The translations under genes were made by a program, and so were the position numbers. Under the pieces are notes generated by a model. It saw nothing but the letters and a program-made list of their open reading frames with translations, was not told where the DNA came from and did no database searches. From positions 1 to 64,000 of the forward strand of contig JBBDQP010000058.1 of the NCBI GenBank assembly GCA_040905965.1: a stretch of DNA of 64,000 nucleotides, written 5' to 3'. Below are positions 9,560-17,727 of the stretch, piece by piece. Each line of letters starts with the position of its first letter. Position 1 is the stretch's first letter. The stretch is from DATHWB01 sp040905965. GTDB lineage: Bacteria > Actinomycetota > Acidimicrobiia > Spongiisociales > ZC4RG35.

Positions 9560-11613
9560 TCGGGGTCGGCAGGTAAGGCGAGGATTTCAGCCGTCGGTTC
9601 GTCAGCCCCGGCGTTGAGACGCTCGACCATGCGCTCCCGCGACGAGTCGGTCCCGAACGCGGTCACGACGTCGTTGGCCACAAGGACGGTCGCACCACCC
9701 GGAACCAAGACTTCGGTGCCTCTTCGTACGGATACGAGCGTGGATCCTTCAGGCCATCTGACGTCGCGAACCGCCTTACCGTCGGCGACCGATCCGGGAG
9801 GGATCCGGAAGTCGTAGTAGTTGGCTCGTGGATCGATCCGCTGCCGCAGGCGATCGCGTTCGAGGGCGTGGTCGGTTTCCGAACCCAGGGCCTGGTGATA
9901 CGCCCGGACTGCGTCCTCCCGGCGGAAGAACCCGACCAGTTCGCCGGAGTCTCCCTCCGAGACGACCGGAAGTCGCCCGACCCCGAGCACTGCCATGCGA
10001 ACGAGCGCTTGGGACACAGGCGTCATCGGGCCGACGGTCACAGGGGACGGCGTCATGGCATCCGCCACTGTCCGCTCCGTCGACGGACCGCCCGCCCTGC
10101 TCACGTCTGTGACTGTGATGATCCCGACGAGACCGTCGAGAGGATCGACGACGGGCAGGCCGTGGTACCGATGCGCGTCCATCAGCCGCGACACGTCGAT
10201 CAAGCTCATGTGCGGCTCGGCGAGGATGGGCGGCATCGCCGCAACTTCGCCGACCGTGACAGTGTCCAAGAGGTCAACCTCTCCCGTTGGCCGCATACGG
10301 ATTCCCCGCTTCACCAGGGGCATCGTGTACACGCTCTCTGGATGCACCTTGTCTGCGACGAAGGTCGCAAAAGTGGCGGACAGCATCAAGGGAAGGATCA
10401 ACTCGTAGTCCCGGGCTCCGGTCACCTCGAAGACGATGATGATCGCCGTCAACGGTGCCCTGGCGACCGCCGCGAAGACCGTCGCCATCCCGACGACCGC
10501 GAACGCCCCGGGTTTGATCACGGTCGCCGTCCAGAATCGGCTCACGAATTCGGCGTACCCGGCCCCAAGCGTCGCGCCGATGAACAGCGACGGCATAAAG
10601 GCACCACCGGACCCGCCTGCGGCGATCGTCAGCGACGTCGCAAGGATCTTGCCGACACAGAGGATGGCGAGAACGGACACGGCGAAAGTGTCCACTCCAA
10701 AGCCTTCACCAAACGCCTGGCGTGCGAGCAGGTGGCCCACGAACTCCTGTCCGGTGCCCAAGAGCCGGGGCTCGAACACGCCGATCATTGCGACAGTCAG
10801 GCCGAGTCCGATCGGCCGCAGCCATGCGTGACGCGCACGGCTGTCGGTGACTCCTTCGACGATGTCCAACAACCGCAGAAAGAGGTAGGCGGCGCCCACG
10901 GCCAAGATCGCGAGCCCGGCGTAGAGGAGGAGCTCCGACGAACCGCCCAGCTCATAGGCCGCGCCCTGGAGGATCTCGCTCTCCGGCGCGAGTCTGCGGA
11001 ACATGACGGCTGCGGAGATCGAGGCCAGCACCACCGCCGACATGTGGCGGACTGCAAAAGATCCGAGCACGACCTCCAACCCGAACAGCATCCCGGCGAT
11101 CGGAGCGTTGAAAGAGGCGCCGATGGCGGCAGCCGCACCGGCGGCCACCAGGCTGCGAACGTGGTCCTCACCCAATCCGAATCGTCTCGCCACCGAGGAT
11201 CCGATCGCCCCCCCGATCTGCACCATCGGGCCCTCACGACCGGCGGAGCCGCCACCACCGAGCGTGAGCGCGGTGGCCAGGATCTTCAGAGGAATCGACT
11301 TCGAGGACATGTACCCGGCGTTGACGGCCAGCGCAGCCGAGACCTCAGGCACCCCGTCACCCGCGATCTCGGGGGCGAACTTCTTGGCGAGCCACCACGC
11401 CAGGTAGATGCCGAGCGGCACGGAAACCAGGACGAACCAGTTCGAGGCGTCACCGAGGAGTTCCCCGCCGAAATGGAACGCCTGCTCGACGGCCTCCAGC
11501 ACCGAGATCAACAGAGCGGCAGCCACGCCGACGACGACACCGACGAGCAGAGACACCACCAGGAATCCGGTGTCTGCCTGCTGGCGGACCTTGATGAGAA
11601 TCCGCTCGATCAC
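9550..11613 (-). CDS. clcA: ClC-family chloride channel/transporter with CBS pair and RCK_C domain
   Basis: A 687-residue membrane protein. The ClC core (about 1-435) carries the selectivity motifs GSAGREGP (with the gating Glu) and GGSGGAFMPSLF. Then come two CBS domains (about 445-570) that bind adenine nucleotides, and a C-terminal RCK_C/TrkA-C-like domain (about 600-670: IPPGSVADGKAVRDV, GTEVLVPGGATVLVANDVV). The gating Glu is characteristic; exchanger versus channel is not settled by sequence reading. The start is a GTG overlapping the upstream gene's stop (GTGA), so translation is coupled. The 3' end overlaps bpa on the opposite strand. Confidence 0.92.
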   Translation of the reverse strand: MIERILIKVRQQADTGFLVVSLLVGVVVGVAAALLISVLEAVEQAFHFGGELLGDASNWFVLVSVPLGIYLAWWLAKKFAPEIAGDGVPEVSAALAVNAGYMSSKSIPLKILATALTLGGGGSAGREGPMVQIGGAIGSSVARRFGLGEDHVRSLVAAGAAAAIGASFNAPIAGMLFGLEVVLGSFAVRHMSAVVLASISAAVMFRRLAPESEILQGAAYELGGSSELLLYAGLAILAVGAAYLFLRLLDIVEGVTDSRARHAWLRPIGLGLTVAMIGVFEPRLLGTGQEFVGHLLARQAFGEGFGVDTFAVSVLAILCVGKILATSLTIAAGGSGGAFMPSLFIGATLGAGYAEFVSRFWTATVIKPGAFAVVGMATVFAAVARAPLTAIIIVFEVTGARDYELILPLMLSATFATFVADKVHPESVYTMPLVKRGIRMRPTGEVDLLDTVTVGEVAAMPPILAEPHMSLIDVSRLMDAHRYHGLPVVDPLDGLVGIITVTDVSRAGGPSTERTVADAMTPSPVTVGPMTPVSQALVRMAVLGVGRLPVVSEGDSGELVGFFRREDAVRAYHQALGSETDHALERDRLRQRIDPRANYYDFRIPPGSVADGKAVRDVRWPEGSTLVSVRRGTEVLVPGGATVLVANDVVTAFGTDSSRERMVERLNAGADEPTAEILALPADPDQR

Positions 11614-12134
11614 TTTCGGACCGACTTCATCCGGGCTGCGGCCAGATCGACCTGGACGACGGACTCGATGGTGACGAGCGCCTGCGGATTGAGGCGGGCG
11701 ATCTCGCGATAGACCTCTTTCAGCTTGCGCCTTGGGACGACCACCAAGCTGACTCTGACCTCATCCCCGGATTGGTCGCCAGCGAGGACCGTCACTGCAT
11801 ATCCGAGCTCGCGCAGTCCTTCGGCCGCTCTCGGACTCGACGACGGAGCGACGATTCGCACCAACGCCGAGCCGACCGCCATCCACCGCTCCATCGTCAC
11901 ACCCAACGCGGTGCCCGCCCCGTATCCGGCTGCGAAGGCGACCATCCGCCAAATGTCGTCGAGCCCGTCGAGAACCCGGGCAGCGGCGATGACCCAGATG
12001 AATGACTCGATGACGCCCAATGCGGCAGCACGGCCCCGGCTCCCGCGTCCCAACAGGACGATCCGCACCGTGCCGATCGAGACGTCGGTGAGCCGGAGTA
12101 GAAAGATGAGAATCAGGTCGACGAGCGGTTCCAT
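11610..12134 (-). CDS. DUF2179/DUF5698 (UPF0316-type) membrane protein
   Basis: A 174-residue protein. Residues about 1-75 hold three hydrophobic helices (LILIFLLRLTDVSIGTVRIVLL, SFIWVIAAARVL, MVAFAAGYGAGTALG). The rest is the soluble DUF2179-like ferredoxin-fold domain (LRELGYAVTVLAGDQSGDEVRVSLVVVPRRKL). Function of the family is unknown. The ATG at 12134 is chosen because TATCCT ends exactly 7 bases upstream and because the upstream extension has no family character. It overlaps the GTG of clcA by four bases, so the two form an operon. Confidence 0.85.
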   Translation of the reverse strand: MEPLVDLILIFLLRLTDVSIGTVRIVLLGRGSRGRAAALGVIESFIWVIAAARVLDGLDDIWRMVAFAAGYGAGTALGVTMERWMAVGSALVRIVAPSSSPRAAEGLRELGYAVTVLAGDQSGDEVRVSLVVVPRRKLKEVYREIARLNPQALVTIESVVQVDLAAARMKSVRK

Positions 12135-12141
12135 GGTCGGG

Positions 12142-12147
12142 AGGATA
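12142..12147 (-). promoter_or_regulatory. -10 element TATCCT for the leaderless DUF2179-clcA operon
   Basis: TATCCT on the minus strand, 7 bases before the ATG at 12134; no Shine-Dalgarno present. Confidence 0.55.
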
Positions 12148-12186
12148 CGAGCAGGACCCCGAGAGTTCGTCCACCTCGCCTGGCTA

Positions 12187-12453
12187 TCAGGCGCGTCGCT
12201 CCTCGACCAGGTCGTCTGCGCCCGGACGCCCGGCGTACGGGCAGTGACGACAACCGGTCTCACAGCAGTACCCACGATCCCAGAGGTACTTGGCGGAGAA
12301 GACGAGGAGGCCGCTCACCGGATCGCGGTACCCGTATGTGTCGAGCTCGATCGAACGCTCGTGCGCCGAGAGAACCGCTTCGAACTGAGGGTGATCGGGA
12401 GAAAACCGGGAAGGCGCGGGCGTTCGCCGTTCCGGCGGGAGAGAGTCCTTCAT
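12187..12453 (-). CDS. DUF5522-type cysteine-rich small protein
   Basis: An 88-residue protein whose C-terminal half has the family's metal-binding-like motif YCCETGCRHCPY, preceded by RDPVSGLLVFSAKYLWDRG. The pattern of clustered cysteines suggests zinc or Fe-S binding, but no function is established. Its ATG overlaps the stop of the MttB-type gene by four bases (ATGA), so it is translated from the same message. That linkage to a methyltransferase may be meaningful or simply reflect genome compaction. Confidence 0.8.
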   Translation of the reverse strand: MKDSLPPERRTPAPSRFSPDHPQFEAVLSAHERSIELDTYGYRDPVSGLLVFSAKYLWDRGYCCETGCRHCPYAGRPGADDLVEERRA

Positions 12454-14006
12454 GACTCCGGCGGCGCGCCCCCGCGCCCGGAGCGCTCACCGATGAACGC
12501 ATCCAGTCGTGCGAGTGCCTCCGGTTCGAGGACGGGCGGCTCGAATTCGTCGACGACCCGCTTCCACACCGCGTTGGCGCGCTGGGTCGCGTCGAGCGAC
12601 CCAGCGTCTGTCCACTGGCCGAAGTTCGACCAGTCCGACACGATCGGCGAGTAGAACGCCGTGTCGTATCTGCTCATCGTGTGGGGTGAGTCGAAGAAGT
12701 GCCCTCCGGGCGCCACCGCCGCGATCGCGTCGTAAGCCATGGCCTCTTCGTCGAAGGAGACGCCGGTGAACACCTCCGCCAGCATCTGGAGGACTTCGAC
12801 GTCGAGGATGAACTTCTCCGGCGAGGCCGACAGTCCACCTTCCATCCAACCTGCGGCGTGCAACACCATGTTGGCGCCACCCAGCGTGGTCCCGAACAGA
12901 CTCATCATTCCCTCGTAGGTTGCTTGCGCGTCGACCGCGTTGGAGGCGTTCGGGCCAGAAGACCGCCACGGCATCTCGATGTGCCGGGCGAGCTGTCCGC
13001 TTCCGAGCGCAGCAAGAACCGCTTCTGGTGTCCCGAACGCCGGAGAGCCCGATCGCATGTCGACGTTCGAGGTGAACGCTCCATAGATCTGGGGCGAGCC
13101 CGGGCGAACCAACTGGGCGAGCGTGATGGCGGCAAGCGCTTCGGCATGTTGCAACACCAACGCTCCCGGGATGGTCACTGGCGCCATCGCTCCGGCGAGT
13201 GTGAACGGGGTGATCACCGACACCTGGTTGGCGGCGGCGAAGTCGATGATCCCGGCGCACATCGGAATGTCGAGTTGGCGGGGCGAATTCGTGTTGATCA
13301 CGGTGTAGCAACGATGGGCTGACGCAAACTCGTCACTATCGAGTCCGCCGACGATCGACAACATCTCGAAACATTCCTCGACCTGTGGCCCGCCCCGTGA
13401 ATAGACGAAGGGGATCTTGTCCGACAACGTGACGACCGCCCGCGTCGAGGCGTAGTGACGCAGATGCGTCGGAACGTCCTGAGGCTCGACGCTCGGGCCG
13501 ACCATGTGGATCACGTCGAAGGCCTGGGTGAGTTTCGTAAAGAGCTCGAAGTCGGCGAGCGTTCCCGGGCGCTTGCCTCGGTCGAGATCCATGATGTGCG
13601 GAGGGCCGCCGACGGGCAGGAACGCCACCGAGTCACCGCCGAACGTCAGGTCCCGTTCACCGGTCCGAGACGTCATCTCGAATCGAGCGGGTGCGGTGGC
13701 CAGCGCAGCGGTGACAGTGTCCCTCCCGATCCGGACCATTGCGTCGCCGTCGACGATGCAGTCGGCCGACGCGAACACATCGCGCGCCGCCGGCAGGAGG
13801 ACTCGCATCCCGTGCTCCGCCAGGAGGTCGAGCGCCCGCTCGTGGATTGCCGCGACGTGGTCGTCGGAGAACGCCTTGACCGGCGGTATCGGGTTGCGCA
13901 ACCGTCGGTAGCGGTCTGTCGACCGAGGGGTCCCCCTTCCCCGCCCCGCCTCCCCCCGCCTGCGACGGCGAGGTCCAGTGTCGCCGTCGGGCGCGGTGGT
14001 TTCCAT
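12450..14006 (-). CDS. mttB: Trimethylamine methyltransferase (MttB) family protein, non-pyrrolysine type
   Basis: A 518-residue TIM-barrel protein of the COG5598 superfamily, which demethylates quaternary or tertiary amines (glycine betaine, proline betaine, carnitine and similar) by methyl transfer to a corrinoid protein. Recognisable segments are HERALDLLAEHGMRV, VGGPPHIMDLDRGKRPGTL, GGANMVLHAAGWMEGGL and HFFDSPHTMSRYDTAFYSP. There is no in-frame TAG, so it is the pyrrolysine-free class. The first 45 residues are Arg/Gly-rich and probably disordered. A start at 14006 is supported by TACGAT six bases upstream. No corrinoid protein or reactivase gene is nearby. It is divergent from an ABC importer and a sarcosine-oxidase-like operon. 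Confidence 0.87.
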   Translation of the reverse strand: METTAPDGDTGPRRRRRGEAGRGRGTPRSTDRYRRLRNPIPPVKAFSDDHVAAIHERALDLLAEHGMRVLLPAARDVFASADCIVDGDAMVRIGRDTVTAALATAPARFEMTSRTGERDLTFGGDSVAFLPVGGPPHIMDLDRGKRPGTLADFELFTKLTQAFDVIHMVGPSVEPQDVPTHLRHYASTRAVVTLSDKIPFVYSRGGPQVEECFEMLSIVGGLDSDEFASAHRCYTVINTNSPRQLDIPMCAGIIDFAAANQVSVITPFTLAGAMAPVTIPGALVLQHAEALAAITLAQLVRPGSPQIYGAFTSNVDMRSGSPAFGTPEAVLAALGSGQLARHIEMPWRSSGPNASNAVDAQATYEGMMSLFGTTLGGANMVLHAAGWMEGGLSASPEKFILDVEVLQMLAEVFTGVSFDEEAMAYDAIAAVAPGGHFFDSPHTMSRYDTAFYSPIVSDWSNFGQWTDAGSLDATQRANAVWKRVVDEFEPPVLEPEALARLDAFIGERSGRGGAPPES

Positions 14007-14012
14007 GCAGCG

Positions 14013-14018
14013 ATCGTA
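14013..14018 (-). promoter_or_regulatory. -10 element TACGAT for the mttB-type gene
   Basis: TACGAT on the minus strand ends 6 bases before the ATG at 14006, close to the leaderless spacing. The same divergent interval has a GGGGG/CCCCC hairpin (14060-14064 with 14072-14076) and TAGAGT (14086-14091), a possible -10 for the plus-strand importer operon. Confidence 0.45.
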
Positions 14019-14154
14019 CGCAAGCGCGCGGTCGGCCTGCCGTGATTCACCCTCGATTCGGGGGCTGCAATCCCCCATCCCGACCTAGAGTCGAATCGCG
14101 GGAGACGCAGACCACGGATGGTCCAACCCGCCGAGCCCTAAGAAATGAGGAGAT

Positions 14155-15861
14155 ATGGGCGATACGAGCAAGCGCATCGACGAGATCCGTGCCGGAGCGA
14201 GTCCAGCCGAGAACGAACTCATCGACGGGTATATGGAACGACGATTGAGCCGCCGAGAGTTCATCCGGAGAGGATCCATCGCCGGGATGTCGCTCCCGGT
14301 CCTCGGATTCATCGCTGCGTGCGGCGACGCGGAAGGCGACGCCACGACCACGACCGCCGCCGGAGGATCGGACACGACCGCTGCTGGGACCGACACCACG
14401 ACGACCCAGCCGATGTCGGAGGAGCCGGTCACGATCCGGATGGGAATCAACAATCCGGCGGGTGTCATCGACCCGGTGCTGATCAACGACCTCGGACGCA
14501 TCCAATTCATCAGCCTCTTCGCCGACACCCTCACGTTCTCGAGCGCCACCGGACTCCGACCCGCCATCGCCGAGTCATGGGAGTCGAACGAAGACGGGAC
14601 CCAGTGGACGTTCACCCTGCGCGAAGGGCTCACGTACAGCGACGGAACCCCGATCACCGCCGCCGACGTCGTCGCGTCGTTCGAGGGGATCGCAGAGGGA
14701 AACGCCGCCTCGGCGCTCGGCACCGGTGCTCTGTCTCCTGGTGGAACCGTGGCTGTGGACGACAGGACAGTTCAGTTCAATCTGGACGCACCGGTTGGCG
14801 CATTCCCGTTCATCGTCAGTTCCGACAACTACAACGCCGTCATACTCCCGACCTCTTTCTGGGACACCTACGCGGAAGGCTCGTACGAGGGGAGCTTCAT
14901 CGGATCCGGGCCGTTCATGGTCGAGGACTTCACACCCGGTCAGGGTGCGGTTCTCGTCCGTAACGAGAACTACTGGGGTCCCACCGCCGTGCCCGATCGG
15001 GTAGAGGTCACATTCTTCGCCGACGAGTCTGCGATGATCGCGGCGTTCCAGGAAGGACGACTCGACGTCATTCCGTCGTTCTCGGCTGCCAACGGCCAGG
15101 CGCTCCTGAACGACCCCAACACCCAGGTCGGCGTCATCCCTACGGCCGAGCACCGCCAGATACACATGAACACCCAGGAAGGGCTGTTCGCCGACAAGCG
15201 GGTCAGACAGGCGCTCGCCCTGGCGGTCAACCGTCAGTCGATGGTCGACGGACTCCTCTCCGGCTTCGGGGATCTCGCCAACGACCATCCGATCGCTCCG
15301 TTCTTCGCAGTGTTCAATCCCGGCGCGGTCGCCCAGAAGGAAGAGGATCTCGCAACCGCCAACGCCCTCATCGACGAGGCCGGAGTGCGCGGGGCAGAAG
15401 TCACGCTCAACACGCTCCAGTTCGCCGAACTCGAACTGCTCGCCCAACTGATCCAGGGCGCCGGAGCCCAGATCGGGCTCACCATCAACCTGCAGATCGA
15501 CGACGCGGGCACGTACTACGACGCCTACTGGCTCGACTCGACGCTCGGAATCACCAACTACGGGCACCGCGGTGTCCCCAACGTGTATTTGGGAGCGCCG
15601 CTCAAGAGCGACGGCACGTGGAACTCGGCCAAGTTCAACAATGCCGAGTACGACGCACTGGTCGACGCGTTCGTGGCCGAACCCGACGAGGACGCACAAC
15701 GTGAACTCGCCGGCGAGATCCAGGCGCTGCTCGCAGACGAAGTCCCGATGATCATTCCGTACTTCCTCGGAAACATCTCGGCGACCCGACCGAACACCGT
15801 CGGTCTCGAAACGACGGGCATGGGCCACGTGATCATCACAGAACTCATACTCGGCGGCTGA
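14155..15861 (+). CDS. Substrate-binding lipoprotein of a peptide/opine-type ABC importer (SBP_bac_5), Tat signal
   Basis: A 568-residue extracytoplasmic binding protein. Its N-terminus is a twin-arginine signal (SRREFIRR at 32-39) followed by a hydrophobic stretch and lipobox FIAAC with Cys57, so it should be exported folded and lipid-anchored. A low-complexity Thr/Ala/Gly linker follows. The mature part has family 5 features (ESWESNEDGTQWTFTLREGLTYSDGTPITAADVVAS split over residues about 140-175, and RVRQALALAVNRQSMVDGLL). GAGGAG lies six bases before the ATG. It heads a co-directional run of importer and sarcosine-oxidase-like genes, so an N-methylated amino acid or betaine-like ligand is plausible. 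Confidence 0.9.
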   Translation: MGDTSKRIDEIRAGASPAENELIDGYMERRLSRREFIRRGSIAGMSLPVLGFIAACGDAEGDATTTTAAGGSDTTAAGTDTTTTQPMSEEPVTIRMGINNPAGVIDPVLINDLGRIQFISLFADTLTFSSATGLRPAIAESWESNEDGTQWTFTLREGLTYSDGTPITAADVVASFEGIAEGNAASALGTGALSPGGTVAVDDRTVQFNLDAPVGAFPFIVSSDNYNAVILPTSFWDTYAEGSYEGSFIGSGPFMVEDFTPGQGAVLVRNENYWGPTAVPDRVEVTFFADESAMIAAFQEGRLDVIPSFSAANGQALLNDPNTQVGVIPTAEHRQIHMNTQEGLFADKRVRQALALAVNRQSMVDGLLSGFGDLANDHPIAPFFAVFNPGAVAQKEEDLATANALIDEAGVRGAEVTLNTLQFAELELLAQLIQGAGAQIGLTINLQIDDAGTYYDAYWLDSTLGITNYGHRGVPNVYLGAPLKSDGTWNSAKFNNAEYDALVDAFVAEPDEDAQRELAGEIQALLADEVPMIIPYFLGNISATRPNTVGLETTGMGHVIITELILGG

Positions 15862-15921
15862 GAGTCGAAGCTCATGGGACCCGGGCAGCCATGATGGCGC
15901 CCGGGTCCGATGGCAGGTGAC

Positions 15922-16875
15922 ATGCTCCGATTCATCATCAGACGCCTCGGCCTGGCACTCGTGAGCCTCTGGCTTCTCAGTGTGCTGGTATTCATCGGCA
16001 CCAACCTGCTCCCGGGTGACGTCGGCCGCCGCATCCTCGGCCCCTTCGCCACCCAGGAGTCGGTCGACCTCCTCAACGCTCGCCTCGGGACCGACCGACC
16101 GCTCCTGACGCAGTACTTCGACTACATCGGAAACCTGCTCACGGGCGATCTCGGAAACTCCGTCTCCTTCGCCCGCCCCGTGACCGAGATGCTCGGATCG
16201 GCGCTCGCCAACTCGGCCAAGCTGGCGATTCTGGCCTTCGTGATCGTCGTGCCGCTGTCGATCTTCGCCGGGATCGTGGCCGCTCTGAAACGGGGCACTT
16301 TCACCGATCGATCGATCACGGTCTTCGGACTCTCTGCCACCGTCATCCCGGAATTCGTGTCAGGGATCGTCGTCATCGTCATCTTCGCCATCACCCTCGG
16401 CTGGCTACCAGGGGGGGCGCAGGCTCCGGCCGGATCCGGAATATTCCAACAGATCCGATATCTGATCCTCCCCGCCATACCGCTGGTTTTCGTCCTTTTC
16501 GGATATATCGCCCGCATCACTCGGGCAGGGATGCTCGACGCCCTCGATGCCGACTACACGCGCACCGCGATCCTCAAGGGACTTCCCCGCCGTACAGTGA
16601 TCCGTCGCCACGTCCTCCGAAACGCACTGCTGCCCACGATCGCGGTCGTGGCGACGCAGGTCGGGTATCTGTTCGGCGGTCTGGTCGTCGTCGAGGTGCT
16701 CTTCAATTACCAGGGGGTCGGACGGCTCATCTTCGACGCTGCACAGAAGGCCGACTTCCCGCTACTGGCCGGCGGTGTGTTGGTCATCGGAGTGATCTTT
16801 CAACTCTCCACACTGATCGCGGACACGCTGTACGGCGTCCTCAACCCGCGGGTCCGCTTCGGAGCCGAAACATGA
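15922..16875 (+). CDS. ABC transporter permease, DppB type
   Basis: A 317-residue inner-membrane permease. The N-terminus MLRFIIRRLGLALVSLWLL is typical of DppB/GsiC proteins. The cytoplasmic EAA-like loop (DYTRTAILKGLPRRTVIRRHVLRNALLP) contacts the ATPase. Five to six membrane segments are visible. I prefer the ATG at 15922, which has AGGTGAC immediately upstream, over an in-frame ATG four codons earlier. It overlaps the next permease by four bases (ATGA). Confidence 0.9.
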   Translation: MLRFIIRRLGLALVSLWLLSVLVFIGTNLLPGDVGRRILGPFATQESVDLLNARLGTDRPLLTQYFDYIGNLLTGDLGNSVSFARPVTEMLGSALANSAKLAILAFVIVVPLSIFAGIVAALKRGTFTDRSITVFGLSATVIPEFVSGIVVIVIFAITLGWLPGGAQAPAGSGIFQQIRYLILPAIPLVFVLFGYIARITRAGMLDALDADYTRTAILKGLPRRTVIRRHVLRNALLPTIAVVATQVGYLFGGLVVVEVLFNYQGVGRLIFDAAQKADFPLLAGGVLVIGVIFQLSTLIADTLYGVLNPRVRFGAET

Positions 16876-17720
16876 CGATTGCCAGTGTGTCGCGCTCCCA
16901 GCGCCGGGCCCAACTGGCCCGATCGCTCACATTCTGGGTCGGCGGGATGATGACGCTGATCTGGATCGTCTTTGCGATATTCGGTGACTTCGTCACGCCG
17001 TACGATCCACAGGGCACGCCGACGGACATCCTCAACCGACTCGCCCCGCCGTCATCCGAGCATCTCATGGGAACCGACTCGCTCGGTCGCGATGTACTCA
17101 GCCGACTCCTCGCCGGGGCCCGACAGGTTCTGATCATCGCACCGCTCGCCACGCTGATCGGGACAATCGCCGGCACCGCACTCGGGCTCACCACCGGCTA
17201 CTTCGGGGGATGGGTGGACGAGATCGCCTCGCGCATCCTCGATGCCTTCCTCTCGATCCCGCTGATCATCACGGCCATGCTCGTCCTGGCAGCACTCGGG
17301 CCCACCACTGCCGGTGTCATCCTGGTGATCGGTCTGGTCTTCACCCCCATCATCGCCCGCACCGTGCGGGCGTCCACGCTGTCCGAGGCCCGCCTCGACT
17401 ATGTGACCGCCGCCAAGCTCCGCGGCGAGGGCCCGCTCCACATCATGTTCATCGAGATCCTGCCGAACGTGATGGGTCCCATCATCGTCGAATTCACGGT
17501 CCGGCTCGGTTATGCCATCTTCACGACCTTGGCGTTGTCCTTCCTCGGGTTCGGCGGGGACCCGTCGGTCCCGGACTGGGGCCAGTCCATCTCCGATCAC
17601 TACGTGTTCCTGAGCGGCGACGTGTGGTGGCCGACACTGTTCCCCGCGCTGGCCATCGCATCGTTGGTGGTCGGCGTCAACCTGCTGGCCGACGCCATCG
17701 CCCAGGTCTTCGAGACATGA
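16872..17720 (+). CDS. ABC transporter permease, DppC type
   Basis: A 282-residue permease, the partner of the preceding gene. It has the DppC-type N-terminal helix and short periplasmic loop (FVTPYDPQGTPTD and LMGTDSLGRDVLSRLLAGAR) and the EAA loop (DYVTAAKLRGEGPLHIMFIEILPN). Start overlaps the dppB-type stop. The ATPase gene follows 7 bases after its stop. Confidence 0.9.
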   Translation: MTIASVSRSQRRAQLARSLTFWVGGMMTLIWIVFAIFGDFVTPYDPQGTPTDILNRLAPPSSEHLMGTDSLGRDVLSRLLAGARQVLIIAPLATLIGTIAGTALGLTTGYFGGWVDEIASRILDAFLSIPLIITAMLVLAALGPTTAGVILVIGLVFTPIIARTVRASTLSEARLDYVTAAKLRGEGPLHIMFIEILPNVMGPIIVEFTVRLGYAIFTTLALSFLGFGGDPSVPDWGQSISDHYVFLSGDVWWPTLFPALAIASLVVGVNLLADAIAQVFET

Positions 17721-17727
17721 GAGCCAT

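Noticed and set aside
9868..11712. Long open frame (over 600 codons) on the plus strand
   Set aside because: It is antisense to clcA; the translation is Arg/His/Asp-rich with no domain, a usual shadow in GC-rich sequence.
12450..14006. Possible pyrrolysine-containing MttB
   Set aside because: The gene reads through without any in-frame TAG, and no pyl genes are nearby, so it is the non-pyrrolysine class.
14041..14100. Intrinsic terminator at the GGGGG/CCCCC hairpin
   Set aside because: It lies between divergent genes and has no T-run; an operator or chance structure is more likely.
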